Source: Lepturacanthus savala
Taxonomy: Eukaryota > Chordata > Actinopteri > Scombriformes > Trichiuridae
DNA: 64,000 bases
NCBI GenBank assembly: GCA_030544235.1
Contig: CM060475.1
Coordinates: 752,920-816,919, forward strand
Direction of reading: 5' to 3'
Shown here: positions 16,738 through 29,879 of the stretch, piece by piece
Layout: each line of letters starts with the position of its first letter
Position numbering within the stretch: position 1 is the stretch's first letter
The notes under the pieces: generated by a model
Told to the model about the DNA's origin: nothing
What the model saw: only the letters and a program-made list of their open reading frames with translations
Database searches by the model: none
Made by a program: the position numbers and the translations under genes

Positions 16738-19700
16738 CTATCCGGGCATTAGCAGGGCTTCCTTCTTGTCGAGGGGTAGCATCGGCTCTGGGTGGCAGGG
16801 GCCCAGGTGGACGGGGGGAAACACGCCCAGGTGAGAGTTCAGGCTGCGCGCTGCTTCCAAGAAGCTGGACGCCAGCCACGGTGTGCGATGCTGGCGGGTA
16901 CCGAGGGATCCGAGGGCGAAGGAGGTCGACGCGTTTCTCGGCCTGCACTGGAGCGGAGGGAGCGATGCGAGACAGCCGGGACAGAAGTAGGAGGCGGTGG
17001 ACCAGGTCCGGGGACCTTCCATGTCGGTTTCAGGATGTATATGACCCATCGAGCTGAGGAGGGAACCCCAGAGGCACAATATAGACGTCGTGGGTGAGGA
17101 AGCCGGAGGAGGACTGGGGTCCTGCCGCGCTTCGATTCCGCCGCTCTGCTGGTCCAGGCTCTCGTTGGCCAGCACGCAGCAGGGGAGGTTCTGGGCCGCG
17201 GCAGGGGGCTCTGGGTCCAGGCTGGAGGTCTGGAGCCGGGTCGCGCTGACGTCGGCTGGAGGAGGAAGGACGGAGGAGCCGCTTCTGGAGAGACTGAGCT
17301 GGTGCAGCACGGCGCTGGTGGCGATAAGGCCGGCAACGCTGGTCAGATAGAGGAGCCCGAGCATACAGGAGACCTGGAAAATAAAACAGACACAGCTCAT
17401 GAAATGGTGTAGTGTTAGAGATCACATTACTTCCTGAAAAAAAATCATCATATGCAATGAAAAACGTCCATCACATTATTATTATTATTATTATTATTAT
17501 ATTTACCCAACTCCTTTTGCTGTGTTTTTCAAATTCATGGTCACACAGTTGACAAGTTAAAACATAGATTAGCAACACAAGACATTCACAATTCACATTT
17601 TAACTTTTAAATTCCTTAACAAGATTTATTTATGATTTTAAGAACAAAAATAAAACATCTCCATCTCCTGTGAGCTATTGAGCTCTATTAAAATCGTACA
17701 TGTGTACTGTAATACATGTGAGGGCTTAATTGATGTAAAACAATTAAGTCAAATATAAGTATTCCTTAAATCCTAACGTGTTAAAAAAGCAGCTTAGGGG
17801 AGTTAACCATAATGAGCCTCTCCTGATAATGTGAATGGGGAGGTGGGCAGTGACTGTATATTTGTGACATCATAACTTCCATAAGTCCTGGCGGCCTATT
17901 TTAAGATAGTTTTTGAATATGGATGGTGCATTTCTCTGTGATTTGAGCATTTTGAAACTTTGGACAGTATTAACATAACATATTATAAAACCACAACTTT
18001 TTCAATTCAAATATCTGCCTTTTTATAATACAGGAGCTTTGATATCAGCTCTGCTCCTTCCATCTGAGATGGCCTCACCTTGGTAAAGTGCTGGTAGATG
18101 GCTGTGAGGGCGTGGCTCCATGCCGACTGCTCCAGCAGCACGCAGAGGTCAGTGTAGGTGAACCAGCCACGTTTCATCCCCTGCCGCTCCGCAATGCTGG
18201 ACACAGACAGAACCTGGGGTCAAATGCTTGTTTCACACAGAACCGATCAAAAAAATACACATCGCTGGGCACAAACCTGGTTTCCAGCTGACTCAGTATA
18301 TCAAAGAAGTCATTTGGCTCCGTGAAGAGGCTCCACTCCTATAAAAATAGGACAAAACGGTTGAAGAACTTAAACCAAGCACGAAGTCAAATGTCACCAA
18401 CGCACAGACTGACACTTACAATAGCGTTCAAGAAATTCATCTCCAAGTTATTGACAGTTTGGACGTCCATCTTGCCGGCTGCCCCCCACTCATCGTTAAA
18501 AACCTCCTCCTCCTCCCCTTCGTCATACAGGTATTTGCTGGCGACCATCTAATCCAAAGAGAGAGATCAGAGTCGTCAAAGCGATATCACAACAATCACA
18601 ATGGAGAACAAACGCCATTTGGAGACGAGGTGTGAACGTCTTGGGGATAACGAGCTTCAAAGTCATACCATGGAGATCAGGAAGAGGTCTGAGGAGGAGA
18701 TCTTCTGTAGGTACTCGGGGTTTCTATGTCGGAGCCTTTCTATGTAAACAAGAGCCAGCATCATGGCACACGGAGAGATGCAGGCCTCCCTGAAGAAGAA
18801 GAATTAGAAGAAGAAAAGGTTTCAGAATCCTCTGTACTGGCCAAGTATGTTCATGCATACAAGGAATTTGACTCTGGTTTAGACACTCGCTGATGCTATC
18901 AGACAACAATCTTCAGAAAGATATGTGAGGAATGTCTATAAACAGATGGAGCTGTTTATTTGAACTGTACAGTACAAAGAGTGCTCATAAATATTGAACG
19001 GTAATGGCTTTATGCACATACAGAAGGTTAAAATATATAGCTATGAATGAATTTAACTCGTTATAGATGTAGGACTCCAGGTGTGATGTTTAATTCCTGT
19101 AAGAAATTATAATCCATGCATACTAACCTGGCGACGTGAGCGGCATACTTCTTGTGGAGTTTCCGTATCGGGCTTGGTGCAGACTTCTGGAAGATTTCGA
19201 CGGCGATATCTGGAAAGAAAAGTGGATTCCGCGTTTATCTACTTAAGTTAACTGATCATGTTCCACGTAAGCGTCAATTTAAAATTTGTTATTTTACTAC
19301 ATTTGTCAAAAGAATAAAAAACTTTAGAGACAAGTAGTAGCAACAATGGTATAAGTAATATATTAGCTAAGAAAGAAGGTTCAGGTATTTACTGCACTGA
19401 AAGAGACTTTACAGCAGTTAAATTCTACAGTTTCCACAGAGACGTTTTGAACTTGTAATGACTTCACCTGTTATGTAACACAGTTAGTCTATAGATAGTA
19501 AAGAAATGGAAGAAGAGACAAGATAACTAAACAGGCCAGAGGAGCTAAAAACATACAATTGAGCTGCAGAATAACATACACGGGAGGAAATAGCAGCCAA
19601 AATAAACTTTCGGTTCCTTAATTTAGCTCCAAAAACTCAGCCAGGCTGTGGTTAGGATTGAGTCAGGGGTAATTTAGGTTTGTTCCCTTATTTTGTTTGC

Positions 19701-20435
19701 TCTTTGTGCAATGGTTTAACTCCTAAAATGCTTACTAGCTTTAGGGAAAACACCAAATTTAAGGGTTTTTGTGCAACCTAAAGCAGATACTTTAAGAATT
19801 CTATTAAATAAATACCTTAATAGGTGACTGTAACTGCTAGCAAAGTCATTTTCTTGTGGCTTTCAGGTACTTCAGACGTCTTTGACTCTAAGAACATGCA
19901 ACTCACCTGTAACAGGACAAGACAGGGCATCTAGAGAAACATCTGTATCCAGCCCATAATACAGTCTCTTCCTCACTCGTTCACTCAGCTTCTGGTGTCC
20001 AGGCAGAAACTGTCAACACGAACAGCAGCTGTATTAGTACTTTTGACTGACGTTAGCTACAAACAAGCTTATTTCCAACAGAATACACCTTTAAACTAAT
20101 GCATGAATCAACACTGTGTGTTGACATAACCATATTGTACAACACTGGGAGCTAATGTTATATAGGCTATGCCTATGGTTGTCCTAAAGTGAGTTTTAGC
20201 ATTAATATTAGCCTATAAATGCTACGGACGTTAGCTGTAAGTACTTGTTCCACCTCGGTCAGCAAACTGGGACACAATGTTCACTAGCGGGCTAACGCGC
20301 CTAGCTTAGCTTAGCTTAGCTTCCGTAGTTCTGTTGATATGGCGGGACGGGGACGTTAGCTCGACAACATACCGTGAACTCCTGGAAATCCGAGAACTGG
20401 ATGGTCTTCTCGTTAAATAAAGCGTCGAAATCCAT
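16738..20435 (-). CDS. cnppd1: Cyclin Pas1/PHO80 domain-containing protein 1 (Cnppd1), 8 exons, 437 aa
   Basis: Exons in transcript order: 20373-20435, 19907-20009, 19128-19209, 18669-18789, 18420-18548, 18277-18338, 18079-18196, 16738-17373. They give 438 codons with TAG. Hallmarks shared with human CNPPD1 (410 aa) are FLPGHQKLSERVRKRLYYG, APSPIRKLHKKYAAHVARE, the EACISPCAMMLALVYIERL cyclin-fold helix, KYLYDEGEEEEVFNDEWGA and GWFTYTDLCVLLEQ. A hydrophobic segment at about 227-252 is a probable transmembrane helix, followed by a Pro/Ser-rich low-complexity tail of about 185 residues. The last exon is CpG-rich. In exon 7 an upstream AG (18209-18210) would put the reading frame out, so the AG at 18197-18198 was chosen. 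The molecular role is poorly known; the fold suggests cyclin-like binding to a kinase or a membrane partner. Confidence 0.94.
17478..17500. repeat. (ATT)n microsatellite in cnppd1 intron 7
   Basis: About seven to eight ATT trinucleotides about 105 bases upstream of the last exon in transcript direction. Confidence 0.85.
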
Positions 20436-20915
20436 GTTCAGTGTAGATTAAACATGAGTCGGCTGCGTGGAGGAGTCGACCGCCGCTCGGCCTGGTTTCA
20501 GCCCAGCTAGCAACACGCCCTGCCGGGACAGGACGCCCAGTGACGTCACCCGACATATTTGCCTCCTTTTTCAGGCACATGCGAAACGGATCATGTCACA
20601 AAGAGCGTTTTATAACACTGTGCTGACGTTTCTATGCAGGTTTAGGGGTTGTTTTCACATTATTATGACGGACAGTGTTCTTTTTAACTATAAGTATTCG
20701 CCAATATCATTTTATTTAATGATAAAACTAATTAAATATGACTAAAACACAAATGACCAGTGGTGTGTGAAGCACCTGAAGGCCACACTTAAGTAAAAGT
20801 ACCAGAAAGTAGTTTTGGTATCAAAAGTATTCAATCAAATATCATTTATTATTTATTCTGCGATATAAAAAATGAAATGACTTTAAAAACCAGAACACCT
20901 GGAGGGGGAGACAAC
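20436..20915. other. Intergenic sequence between cnppd1 and abcb6
   Basis: No splice-supported gene. The first ~150 bases are GC-richer and should include the cnppd1 promoter. The segment at about 20757-20830 resembles a worn copy of the CAGTGGTG...AAGTA repeat seen elsewhere in the window. Confidence 0.55.
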
Positions 20916-20921
20916 TTTATT
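20916..20921 (-). terminator. Candidate abcb6 polyadenylation signal
   Basis: AATAAA on the minus strand, defining a probable 3' UTR of about 0.85 kb (20900-21762), which is AT-rich and lacks coding features. Confidence 0.4.
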
Positions 20922-21762
20922 CTTCAGAAATTGACAGAATATTTACAAACTGTAATAATCCCGATCAATATATCATTTTTGAGGTAGATTTAAGAAATAC
21001 AATCATAAGTTGTTCCAAATTGTGTGCATTACTGTATATACAGCGTAATGGAAGTTATTGCAGCAGGGGTTATTGAGTTTGATGATATACTTTCTTCATG
21101 CCAGACATTTTATATTATAACGGCTTGAAATGTCTGATATGAGAAAGGTGTATTGTCTGTATCATGAATTTTATGCATTTATATAAATCAGTGCACTCAA
21201 TGTATTTAAAAAAAATAAAAACACACACACCATTGCCACAATTTCCCTTATCCTGTGTATTAATTAATTCTTAACAATTTTAGAAGACAATAGTCAGATA
21301 ATCAACACACCTCATGTTCCCTTAATGATTAAAAGGTATACGGATGCCTACACATTTTAAAATAGTGTCCCTTTAACAGCAGAGCTCACAAACAAAATAG
21401 AAAAAACAAAAATTGATTTCAATCATCGGCCTCTGCAGTAAACCTGTGTTGACGCTCAAATTACTGTTGTGTTTTAATAATGTAAGACTTGGGTCATAGA
21501 ATAAAATGCTTAAACTCTGAAACGTTTAAAATAAAAAAATATATATAAAGACAAACAATATTAAAAACGTGGCAGAAATAATACTATTCCAACAAGAGCG
21601 GGTTCTATGGTGTTAAGCACTCACCCTGAATCATGACATTTAAAACAATTTAAAACATTTTCGCTTATTTTAAGGCAACATCTGTTGTCTCTGTGACCTT
21701 TTATTGCACAGATGAAAAATTAAAATCTTCACCTAGCTGAGAGTTAAAACAAAAATATACAT

Positions 21763-24700
21763 TCAGTGGCCTGAAGAGGTTGATGGCTGCAGTTTCTCCG
21801 ACTTTCGGTCTTTGGCTTCGGTTTCTGAAGAGGAATCGACATCCTGGGCCTGCTGCTGCTTCATCCACATGTCTGCATACATGCCTCCCTTGAGCAGCAG
21901 TTCCTCATGTCTTGGACGGAGAGAAAGCGAGTTACTTACAGTGCAGTGAACGTTGTGGGTATATAATTCACAGTAACACACGCCGCTTTTACCGTCCTCG
22001 CTCAGCAATCCGACCCTCACTCATGACCAGGATCTGGTCTGCTCCGATGATGGTGGACAACCTTTTTATACAGCAAAAAAACTCAAAATAAATTCCAGAT
22101 TTTCTTAAATTAAAGGCGTAAAAAAAAGTAAAAGTATCTTACCTGTGAGCTACGACAACTGTTGTACGGTTAGCGCAGACTTTAGCCAGCGAGGCCTGGA
22201 TGTTGCGTTCGGTCTGTGTATCTAGTGCAGAAGTCGCCTGCAGAGAAGGAGGCACGGTTTAAATTAAGCAAATAAAAGTACTAACAGCATGAAAAGCTGC
22301 TGAGTGAAAGCTGCTCGTCAGATACCGTCCCGCCTCCTTCAGTCTCACCTCATCCAGCAGGATGATCTGCGGTGCTTTGAGTATAGTCCTGGCGATGGCC
22401 ACCCTCTGCTTCTCTCCTCCACTCAGCTTCAGACCCCTTTCACCCACCTGAGTATCATAACCTGTGAGAGAAAAATACAGGTGGATAGTAGGACTGGAAA
22501 TCTTAGTCCTAGTCATGATACTGAACACAGAAGGTTTAATCTCTACCTTCTGGAAAGGTCATGATTTTACTATGGATGTCAGCAGCGATGGCGGCCTCCT
22601 CCACATCCTGGTCGCTGGCAGAGATGCGGCCGTAGCGGATGTTGTTCCGGATGTTGTCGTTGAAAAGCACCGTGTCCTGAGGAACCACGCCGATATGAGC
22701 CCGCAGAGACGTCTGCTTTACCTGAGGAAACACGACGGAGACTGGAGTCATCGCAACAGAAGGCTCTGTGATCTTCTTGCACTTGTTAATCTCAAGGGAG
22801 ACTAATTTATGCTAACAGCAGTGAGATGGTATCATTTGTACATTAAATGATGTGCGGTGCCTTCTAATGGCTCGGGGAACTTGCCATTTAAGCTTTAGTT
22901 ATCCGACTGTTTCGTCTATATTGTGAAGATTATTACATTATCGTGAATTAAGAATGTATCCCAGAGACATATTCCCAACTCTGATTTGATTTATGTCCTG
23001 GCTCTAGTGCCAAACACGTACTTTTGATATGTCCTGGCCATCAATGCGAATGCAGCCTCCTTGAACATCATAGAAACGGAAGATGAGACGAATGATAGTG
23101 CTCTTCCCAGAGCCCGACTGTCCCACCTGAGAAAACCAACAGGAAAACAGGTGGAGGTTCCGTCTTAACAGAGAATATTTTAAACTTTTGTTAAATTATT
23201 CGTGAGCCGAGTTCCACAGACTTACCAGGGCAACGGTCTGTCCAGGCAGCACAGTGAAGGACACATCCTTGAGAATCTCCTTCCTGTGAAACAGCACAGA
23301 AATGTATAGAAGCCTAATGATCTACGTACAATTTTAACTTAAACGCCAACTAACCCGTCTGTGTAGCTGAAGTAAACATTCTCAAACTCCACTTTTCCGA
23401 GCTTGTACAGAAGATTCCCTGCGTTTACTTCATCCTTCACCTGCATAAACAGGGAACAGAGCCCATTTAAAAACATCATAATACACCACGGATTAAACGC
23501 TGCTGGATTTCAAACGTACCTCTTCGTCCTCTTCAAAAAGCTTGAACATGCTTTCCATGTCGATGAATGAATTCTGGATCATTCTGCAGTAAAACACAAG
23601 TGAATCATTCTCATTTCTATTTGAATCACCACTAAAAAGGTCCAGTGTGTAGTTTCTGGCAGCATCTAGTGGTGAGGTTGTACATTGCAATGAACCGAGT
23701 ACCCTGAGCGTGTGCTAGAACATACGACGGCTGTGAAAATCATGAAAGGCCATCTCTTGTATGGTCTGTTCTAGGTTACCGTAGAAACATGGCAGCATGG
23801 TGGGCTCCTCGGAGGGAGACCCCCTCCCCATGTAGATAATTGGAGCAGCAAGTGGCACAGTGGGTAAAGCAGCCACCATATACACACAGGTGCTGCTCAT
23901 ATAATTAGAATATCATGAAATAGGTGATTTATATCTTATATTCATTCATTCATTAGACACAGACTGATGTATTTTAGATGGAACCTTGACCACTCACTTT
24001 GTCTTTAGCCACGGATCAAACCCATGTGTGTGTGTGTGGTTGTTGGAGCCCTGACACCAGCTGCAGTTGTGAATTTTACCCACGTTTGAATGGGCTTGAA
24101 TGGGCAGTTATCCCTATTGCTTGTAGACCTTTTTAACCACATATTTTCCTTGGCCTCTCCATCAATGTGCTTCACACAGAGCTCTGTGAACAGCCAGCCT
24201 CTTTAAGATGAGATTTTGTGTTTTGCGCTGCGTTAATAAGCTAATTAGAGATACAGATTCTGTTTTTTTATTAGTTCTCAGTTATAAACATTAATATGAA
24301 AAGAAATATACATTTGAAATTTGTTTCTCCTTGTGAAATGAATGTATACATTATTCATTTTGAATGGAATTACTGAAACAAATGACCTTTTTCATGATAT
24401 TGTAATTGAAACCATACTTATTTATATTATATTCCATTTCTGCCATGTTTATCATTACTAGGTGCCACTAACCTGTAGTAGGTGCCAAACCAGTTGAGTG
24501 GAGTGTACAGCTGGATGATATAAGTCCCAAAAAGAACAAAATCTCCAACCTAGAAGAGGAATTCTTTTAATTGGCACACTTCAAACCAGAATTCTAGTTC
24601 TTTAATGCTAGCAAATCCATATCAGCGTAGTTTGGACTGTGTCTAATCATGAAACGATTGTGATCGGTACCTGAAATTTCCCTTCAGTCACAAAGTAGGC

Positions 24701-27700
24701 ACAGAGCAGGGAGCCCGCCAGCAGGCCTGATCCGATGATGAGGTTCTGCGTTTGGTTGAGGAAGGCCAGGGACGCCTGGGTGTGCCACTCGGACACCTGG
24801 AGTAGACGGGCAGCAGAGCCATTAGCCGCGCTACCGAAATAAAGCTAACCCCCAGTTCACGTCTGAAGTTCTTCGTACTTTCCTGCCGCAGTCGACTGTG
24901 TCGTTTTCATGTTTTTGTCATTTTCTTTTGTTTTGAAACTTAAACTGAAATAAATAAAATCATATTTCCTAAAGGGTTAGGCCATCTGCTGCTGGTCAAC
25001 ATGCTAATTTGCTTCCAGGCAGCATCTTGTGCAACTTGGCGCCGATAGCGATCTCAAACCAGACGCAGATGGTAAGTGGGTTTGTTTTGACATTCTGTCA
25101 GAATAAGCACACCAACACATTCCTGCAGTGGTATTCAGCGTTCCGCTGCACTAAAAAGGCAGGGGAAGATGAGGGCGTTGTTTAGACTAGATTTGTAATC
25201 ACTTTAATTGGTTGATTTCCCAAATAAACACCTCCGATTTACCTGGTATTTTAAGATGGCGTCCTCAAAACGGCTGACCTCGTAGTTCTCTGCATTGTAG
25301 TATTTTACCTATTGAAACGGACAAAATCGGAATGAGGTTTGAAGTTCGAAAACACAGTCGGACAAAAAAAAAAAGCTTAAAGTACCGTCTCAAAGTTTAA
25401 CAAAGAGTCCACAGCTTTGGACTTGGCATTGTTGTCCTGCAGATTCATGTCCCGCCTGTACTTGGTTCTCCATTCGGTGATGATGATGGTCAGAGCTGGT
25501 GGACACACGGCATCAGAAAAGTGGCTGTGTTCAACTTTTTAAAAATGACTGTTCTAATCGGTTTGAACATTTAACTTACTGAGGTACAGGGCCATGCAGA
25601 CGAAGACAATCAGGCCGAACCAGGCGTTGAAATAGGTGATGAAGTAAATGATGGAGATGACGATGTCGGCGATGGTTGGGAAGATGCTGAACACTATGTA
25701 GCTGTGGGAAAATACAGACAGGTCAATTTCTCTGCAAATTACCATAGAAGAATATATAATAGAAGTCAACACAAACACAAACCCTGGATTTATTACAGAT
25801 CTAGAAATTTACTGGTTTGCACAAGACAAAAAAACAGAAGATGGAAAAATGACAATGCAATAATTTTATCAGTGAGTTAAAAAACAGGAGGAGGGATTAT
25901 AATGCAACCTCATATAACCATATTATTATGTTAATGTCACAGATCATAGGGAATATAAATAAAGGATTAAGTTAAGAATTCTTTAACACTGGTTTAAAAT
26001 CTCACCTGAGCAGGCTGTTAATGGAGGAGGTGCCGCGGTCGATGCTTCTCAGCACATCGCCCGTTTTGCGTCCCAGGTGCCAGCGCAGGGAGAGCGAGTG
26101 CAGGTGGGCGAACAGGCGCACCTGAACCACGCGGTTGGTGTACTGCTGCACCCGGATCCACAGGAAGGAGCGCATGTTGCTGATGAACCCAGAGGCACCT
26201 GGGAAACGCGGCGACAACGGAGAACGTGATCAATGCGCAGTACCTGCACAGAGCATTCACCTCTACAGCGTCATCGCTGTGGATCCAGACATACCTGCCC
26301 CTCCACCCTGCATGAACTTGAGCATGACATAAACACACACAGTGGTGGCCAGAGTGTTCCAGCTGCTGCCATCAGTCAGTTCATTCACTGAGAGAAGGAG
26401 GAAAAACATCAAGGTTAATCAACCTGAGACTTTCAGTTTGTGGCTCAGGCTTATTGCAACGATAACAGATGCAGAAACACTTCAGACTAAAGGTTTGAGT
26501 AAGAAGATGTGTCACTGACCAATATTTTTGTAGTAAATGGGTACAAAGACATTGATGGCTCTCTCAACTCCCAGCAACCCCAAACAGAAGAGGACCAGTA
26601 TCTGGAGGACGACGCTGCCCCGGGGCCACATATAAGGTACCAGCAGGCGGACCTTCTTCTGGAAACCCTGCCATGTGGACTGGTTCACTTCTGTGCTGCC
26701 CAGCAGGCTCTGAGGAAGAGAAATCGGGTAGAATCAGTGAAAATCTGAGGATATGTATCTGGGGAAAATACCGGAAATGCAGAGCTACCTGTCCGCTGCG
26801 TTCTACATCCCGCTCATCTTCATTTATCAGCAGCATGTATGGTCTCCGTGGCAACCCGGGAGCTTTGAGACCAATAAAGAAGAGCAGCCCGGTGCCGAAG
26901 TAGCGCATCAGCCACAGGGCAAACTGCATCTGAGGGTTGATAGAATATTAAAACACATCAATATGGATGCTGTGTCGTGTTACACAGCGTGTGGTCAGTG
27001 GTGGTGGACAGTTGCAAATTTAATGCTCATAAAACAGCTGTGTATGAGAAAAACTGATGATTGCATTAGATATGTTCATTATCATAAGATGGACGTATGA
27101 CATAATTCACTATGAGAAACAATATATATATACTTTCTATTCCAGGTGAGAACTGCTGCTGTATGTCTAAAAACATCATAATGAAAAACACCTGAAGTGT
27201 CAACAATTATAGAAACACAGGCTCTGACCTCCTGCAACTGACTTTATTCTCATGATCTGATTGGTTGACACAGCAGCAATTTTAGCTTTTGGGGAAGTAA
27301 AAGTCAAGAATGTTGTAATGACTCAGCAAAAAAAATGGTCTGTGTCACACTACCATAAGCATTTTATCCCACATGTGAGCTGCCTCTATTAGCTGGATGG
27401 GTAAATTGTTACACCTGTTCTCTATAAATAACCAACCTTTGGCCCATTAGATAAAACTGGTTATGAAATATTAACAGACATGATAGAGTTTTATGATGAT
27501 GTAGAGAATTTTGTAAAATCCTCACTTATATTAATCTTCTCCCACCTTTTGCTGGCTGTTCTCAAGGCCCCACCACCAGTGAGGACTGTACCAAGACACG
27601 AAAGCCAGGTTCTCGGCTGAGAACGCCACGGCCCAGAACAGCAGCAGGGCCGCGCTGTGGCCCCTGGTCCGGTCCATCACCAGGACCCTCTCCCTCTCCA

Positions 27701-28061
27701 CCCTCAGCAGAGAAATGGCCCAGGCCCAGCCCAGCGCGGAGAAGCAGCTGTACAGAACCACGTAGCCGGGGAGCTCGCCGCCGCTGGCCGCGCGCCACAC
27801 CAGCCCGCCCAGAAACTGGACGAGGAGGAGGAAGGAGATGACGTGCTGGAGGCCGTAGAGGCGGGAGCGCGGGATGAACTTGGGTTCCATGGTGGTGCCA
27901 TACTTTTGGAAGAAAATGCAGTGGATGGTGCCGAGGAAGAAGGAGATGGTGAGGAGGACTGAGGGGACCAGTGTGAAGTAGAAGCAGGGGGAGATGCCTT
28001 CATCCACCCAGGTGTGGGAGATGGAGGAATTGGCTTCGCAGTAACTCTCTACCAACACCAT
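21763..28061 (-). CDS. abcb6: ATP-binding cassette transporter Abcb6, 19 coding exons, 848 aa
   Basis: Coding exons in transcript order: 27546-28061, 26789-26929, 26520-26709, 26295-26387, 26006-26198, 25580-25701, 25386-25495, 25243-25308, 24671-24796, 24473-24549, 23520-23583, 23355-23440, 23226-23283, 23022-23126, 22547-22721, 22349-22461, 22143-22237, 21993-22061, 21763-21910. They give 849 codons with TGA (human: 842 aa). The order is an N-terminal TMD0 with several hydrophobic segments, a six-helix ABC membrane domain (FLWIRVQQYTNR, SLRWHLGRKTGDVLRSIDRG, FNAWFGLIVFVCMALYL), then one nucleotide-binding domain. That domain has Walker A GQSGSGKST at 616-624, Q-loop VPQD with Gln664, signature LSGGEKQ at 720-726, Walker B IILLDE ending Glu745, D-loop SALD, and H-loop His776. 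All catalytic residues are present. ABCB6 acts as a homodimer in mitochondrial, endolysosomal and plasma membranes and is linked to porphyrin transport; it carries the Langereis blood group in people. The exon 2 junction reads QQK-MQFALW, where human has QQ-VQFSLW. Confidence 0.96.
23636..24460. mobile_element. Interspersed repeat in abcb6 intron 10
   Basis: The left part (GGTCCAGTGTGTAG, GCATCTAGTGGTGAGGTTG, TAGAAACATGGC, then GGGAGACCCCCTCCCCATG) and the right part (ATACTTATTTATATTATATT, CCATTTCTGCC) match a repeat common in percomorph introns (recalled, not searched). The usual element is about 300 bases. Here about 550 bases separate the two parts, so another sequence may be inserted. No transposase is present. 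Confidence 0.5.
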
Positions 28062-28385
28062 GGCTGCAGCTGGGAAGAGACAAATAGAATATATATAAAT
28101 TTATCGACATATTCATGTTATTAACAGTGCAGCTCTTGGAGATCCACATGCAACAGCTAAAACATCATCCAAACAATGCAAGTATCCTCCTTTTTAGACT
28201 CTACACACATAAAACCTGGCAAGCTGTTGCTGTATTAGGTTTCGATGGCATCTGAAATGCTGACTCATGGTTCACCGATGTTCCTGAATTAGCTGCTGGT
28301 TAAAACTCAACACCACAACGTTTATATGCTTATATGCCACACGTTACCAAGACGTGGGTTAATAACAGTTTACAGAAATGACAAA

Positions 28386-28822
28386 CAGTGGTGGAAAGTA
28401 AGTATATTGTAATTAGTACACTTTTAAGTTAGTTAGTACACTTCCACTACTCCACATTTGAGACAGAAATATTCTACTTAGATTGAGTTATTTTTCAAAT
28501 TAGGGTTTTAATATTATAATAATACATCTGATATATAAAATGTACACACATTAATATTCTATTATCTATATTTTTAATAAATTGTTAAAACTAAAACAAT
28601 AAAAATGCTCTCACCTGCATTAATAACAGATAAAACTGAACAATAGTAATTAGTTAAATAAGTATTAATAAAAGGAATAGGTCATGTTTGAACAGAAGCA
28701 GGTGGGAGTTACATATTTGTTCCTACACCTGAAAAACAATTAGTAAAATATACAATATACTGATATTATTCAGTAATTATTTCTAGTAAAGTATCTGAAT
28801 AGCGTTACTTCGTCCACCATTG
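28386..28822. mobile_element. Non-autonomous DNA transposon relic upstream of the abcb6 coding region
   Basis: It begins CAGTGGTGGAAAGTAAGTA and ends TACTTCGTCCACCATTG, whose reverse complement CAATGGTGGACGAAGTA mirrors the start. These are decayed terminal inverted repeats. The 5' end resembles the element at 51395-51876. It lies in the probable first intron of abcb6 and has no coding capacity. Confidence 0.55.
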
Positions 28823-28974
28823 ATAACAGATGAAGTGTTGTTGACCTCTCTAACATATCAGACATTATACGCAGGCTAAAGTGGCAACAGGCTGCAGTAA
28901 TTAAACACTAATGACCTGTAATTAGTTGGTCTAGACAGCAGCAGCAGGCTGCTGTTAGCTAGAACATTACCTTG

Positions 28975-29110
28975 TTTATCAGTCGGTTACAGCTCAGCTT
29001 CCCTTGGACGCTGCTGGTCAACAACAGAGGTTACTGCGGGCAAGCTAGCTCACGCTGTTAGCCGTATGCTAGCCGCCGGCTAGCTTAGCCAGCTACGCGC
29101 AGCTTTAGCC
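28975..29110 (-). other. Probable non-coding first exon and promoter of abcb6
   Basis: Reading the minus strand, a donor-like AACAAG|GTAATG occurs at about 28971-28975, and the first coding exon has an acceptor-like TTCCCAG at about 28072. The span above is rich in GCTAGC and CpG. A spliced 5' UTR exon here is plausible but rests on splice-site appearance only. Confidence 0.4.
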
Positions 29111-29142
29111 GCAAACAGAAATGCCCGCCGTGAATGAGAAGT

Positions 29143-29178
29143 GAAAGTGTGTGTGTGGGGTGTGTGTGTGTGTGTGTC
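29143..29178. repeat. (GT)n tract upstream of abcb6
   Basis: An interrupted (GT)n tract of about 35 bases next to the putative abcb6 promoter. Confidence 0.85.
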
Positions 29179-29465
29179 ATAGCTGCCGCCTGCTGTGTGT
29201 ACGTATGCGCTTTGAGGTGGCACGTTTAATAACAGCTATCCATGACTCGGCAATCGACCCATGACTCGGCAATCGACGCTTTTTGCAGCGTTGGGTTTCG
29301 CTGCCTGGTCCTTCAGCGCCCCCTGGAGGAGCAGCACGTGGTAGACTCATGGGAGAATCAAGCTAGTTGTGTTGTAGAGAAAATAACTTTAATAGCAGTT
29401 AAAGTATTAGAATATTACTTGATTCAAAGTCTTAAAGTATCTGATATTTATTGTACTTTACACTA

Positions 29466-29870
29466 AAAGTTTGGGGTCACCCAGAGAATTTAGTGTTTTC
29501 CATGAAAAATCACACTTTTATTTTACCACCATGAGTTGTAAAATGAATAGAAAATATAGTCAAGACATTGACAAGGCTAGAAATAATGATTTCAAACTTT
29601 GCTTTCATCAAAGGACAGTTTTATAGCTTCTCTAAGCTGTTTTCAGATGTGCTAACATGAGAGCATTAAGATATATTAAAATAGCACATTGTTCCATTAG
29701 CCTGATAGTTGCTGGAAATGCGCCTCTATACACCTATTGTAGATATTGCAGCAAAAATTTGCAGCTGGAATAGTCATTTACCACATTAGCAATGTATAGA
29801 GTGTATTTCTGATTAGTTTAAAGTTAAAAAACATGCTTTTCTTTAAAAAATAAGGACCCCAAATTTTTGA
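29466..29870. mobile_element. Mariner/Tc1-type non-autonomous element, copy A
   Basis: It starts AAAGTTTGGGGTCACCCAG and ends AGGACCCCAAATTTTT, an inverted pair of termini. Internal blocks (GTCAAGACATTGACAAGG; AATAGTCATTTACCAC; AGCAATGTATAGAG; CTGATTAGTTTAAAGTTA) recur at 62855-63130, showing a dispersed family. No open frame. The mariner-like assignment comes from the terminal motif. Confidence 0.65.
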
Positions 29871-29879
29871 ATGGTCTCA

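Noticed and set aside
16792..17425. Other-frame open readings over cnppd1 exon 8
   Set aside because: Only the minus frame beginning VSCMLGLLYL continues the spliced Cnppd1 sequence; the rest follow from high GC content.
18199..18214. Upstream acceptor for cnppd1 exon 7 (CCCCAG|GTTCTG)
   Set aside because: Joining it to exon 6 shifts the frame; the AG at 18197-18198 restores ETSIAERQG with correct length against human CNPPD1.
27657..27962. Plus-strand 101-codon frame rich in Glu and Ala
   Set aside because: It is antisense to the first coding exon of abcb6.
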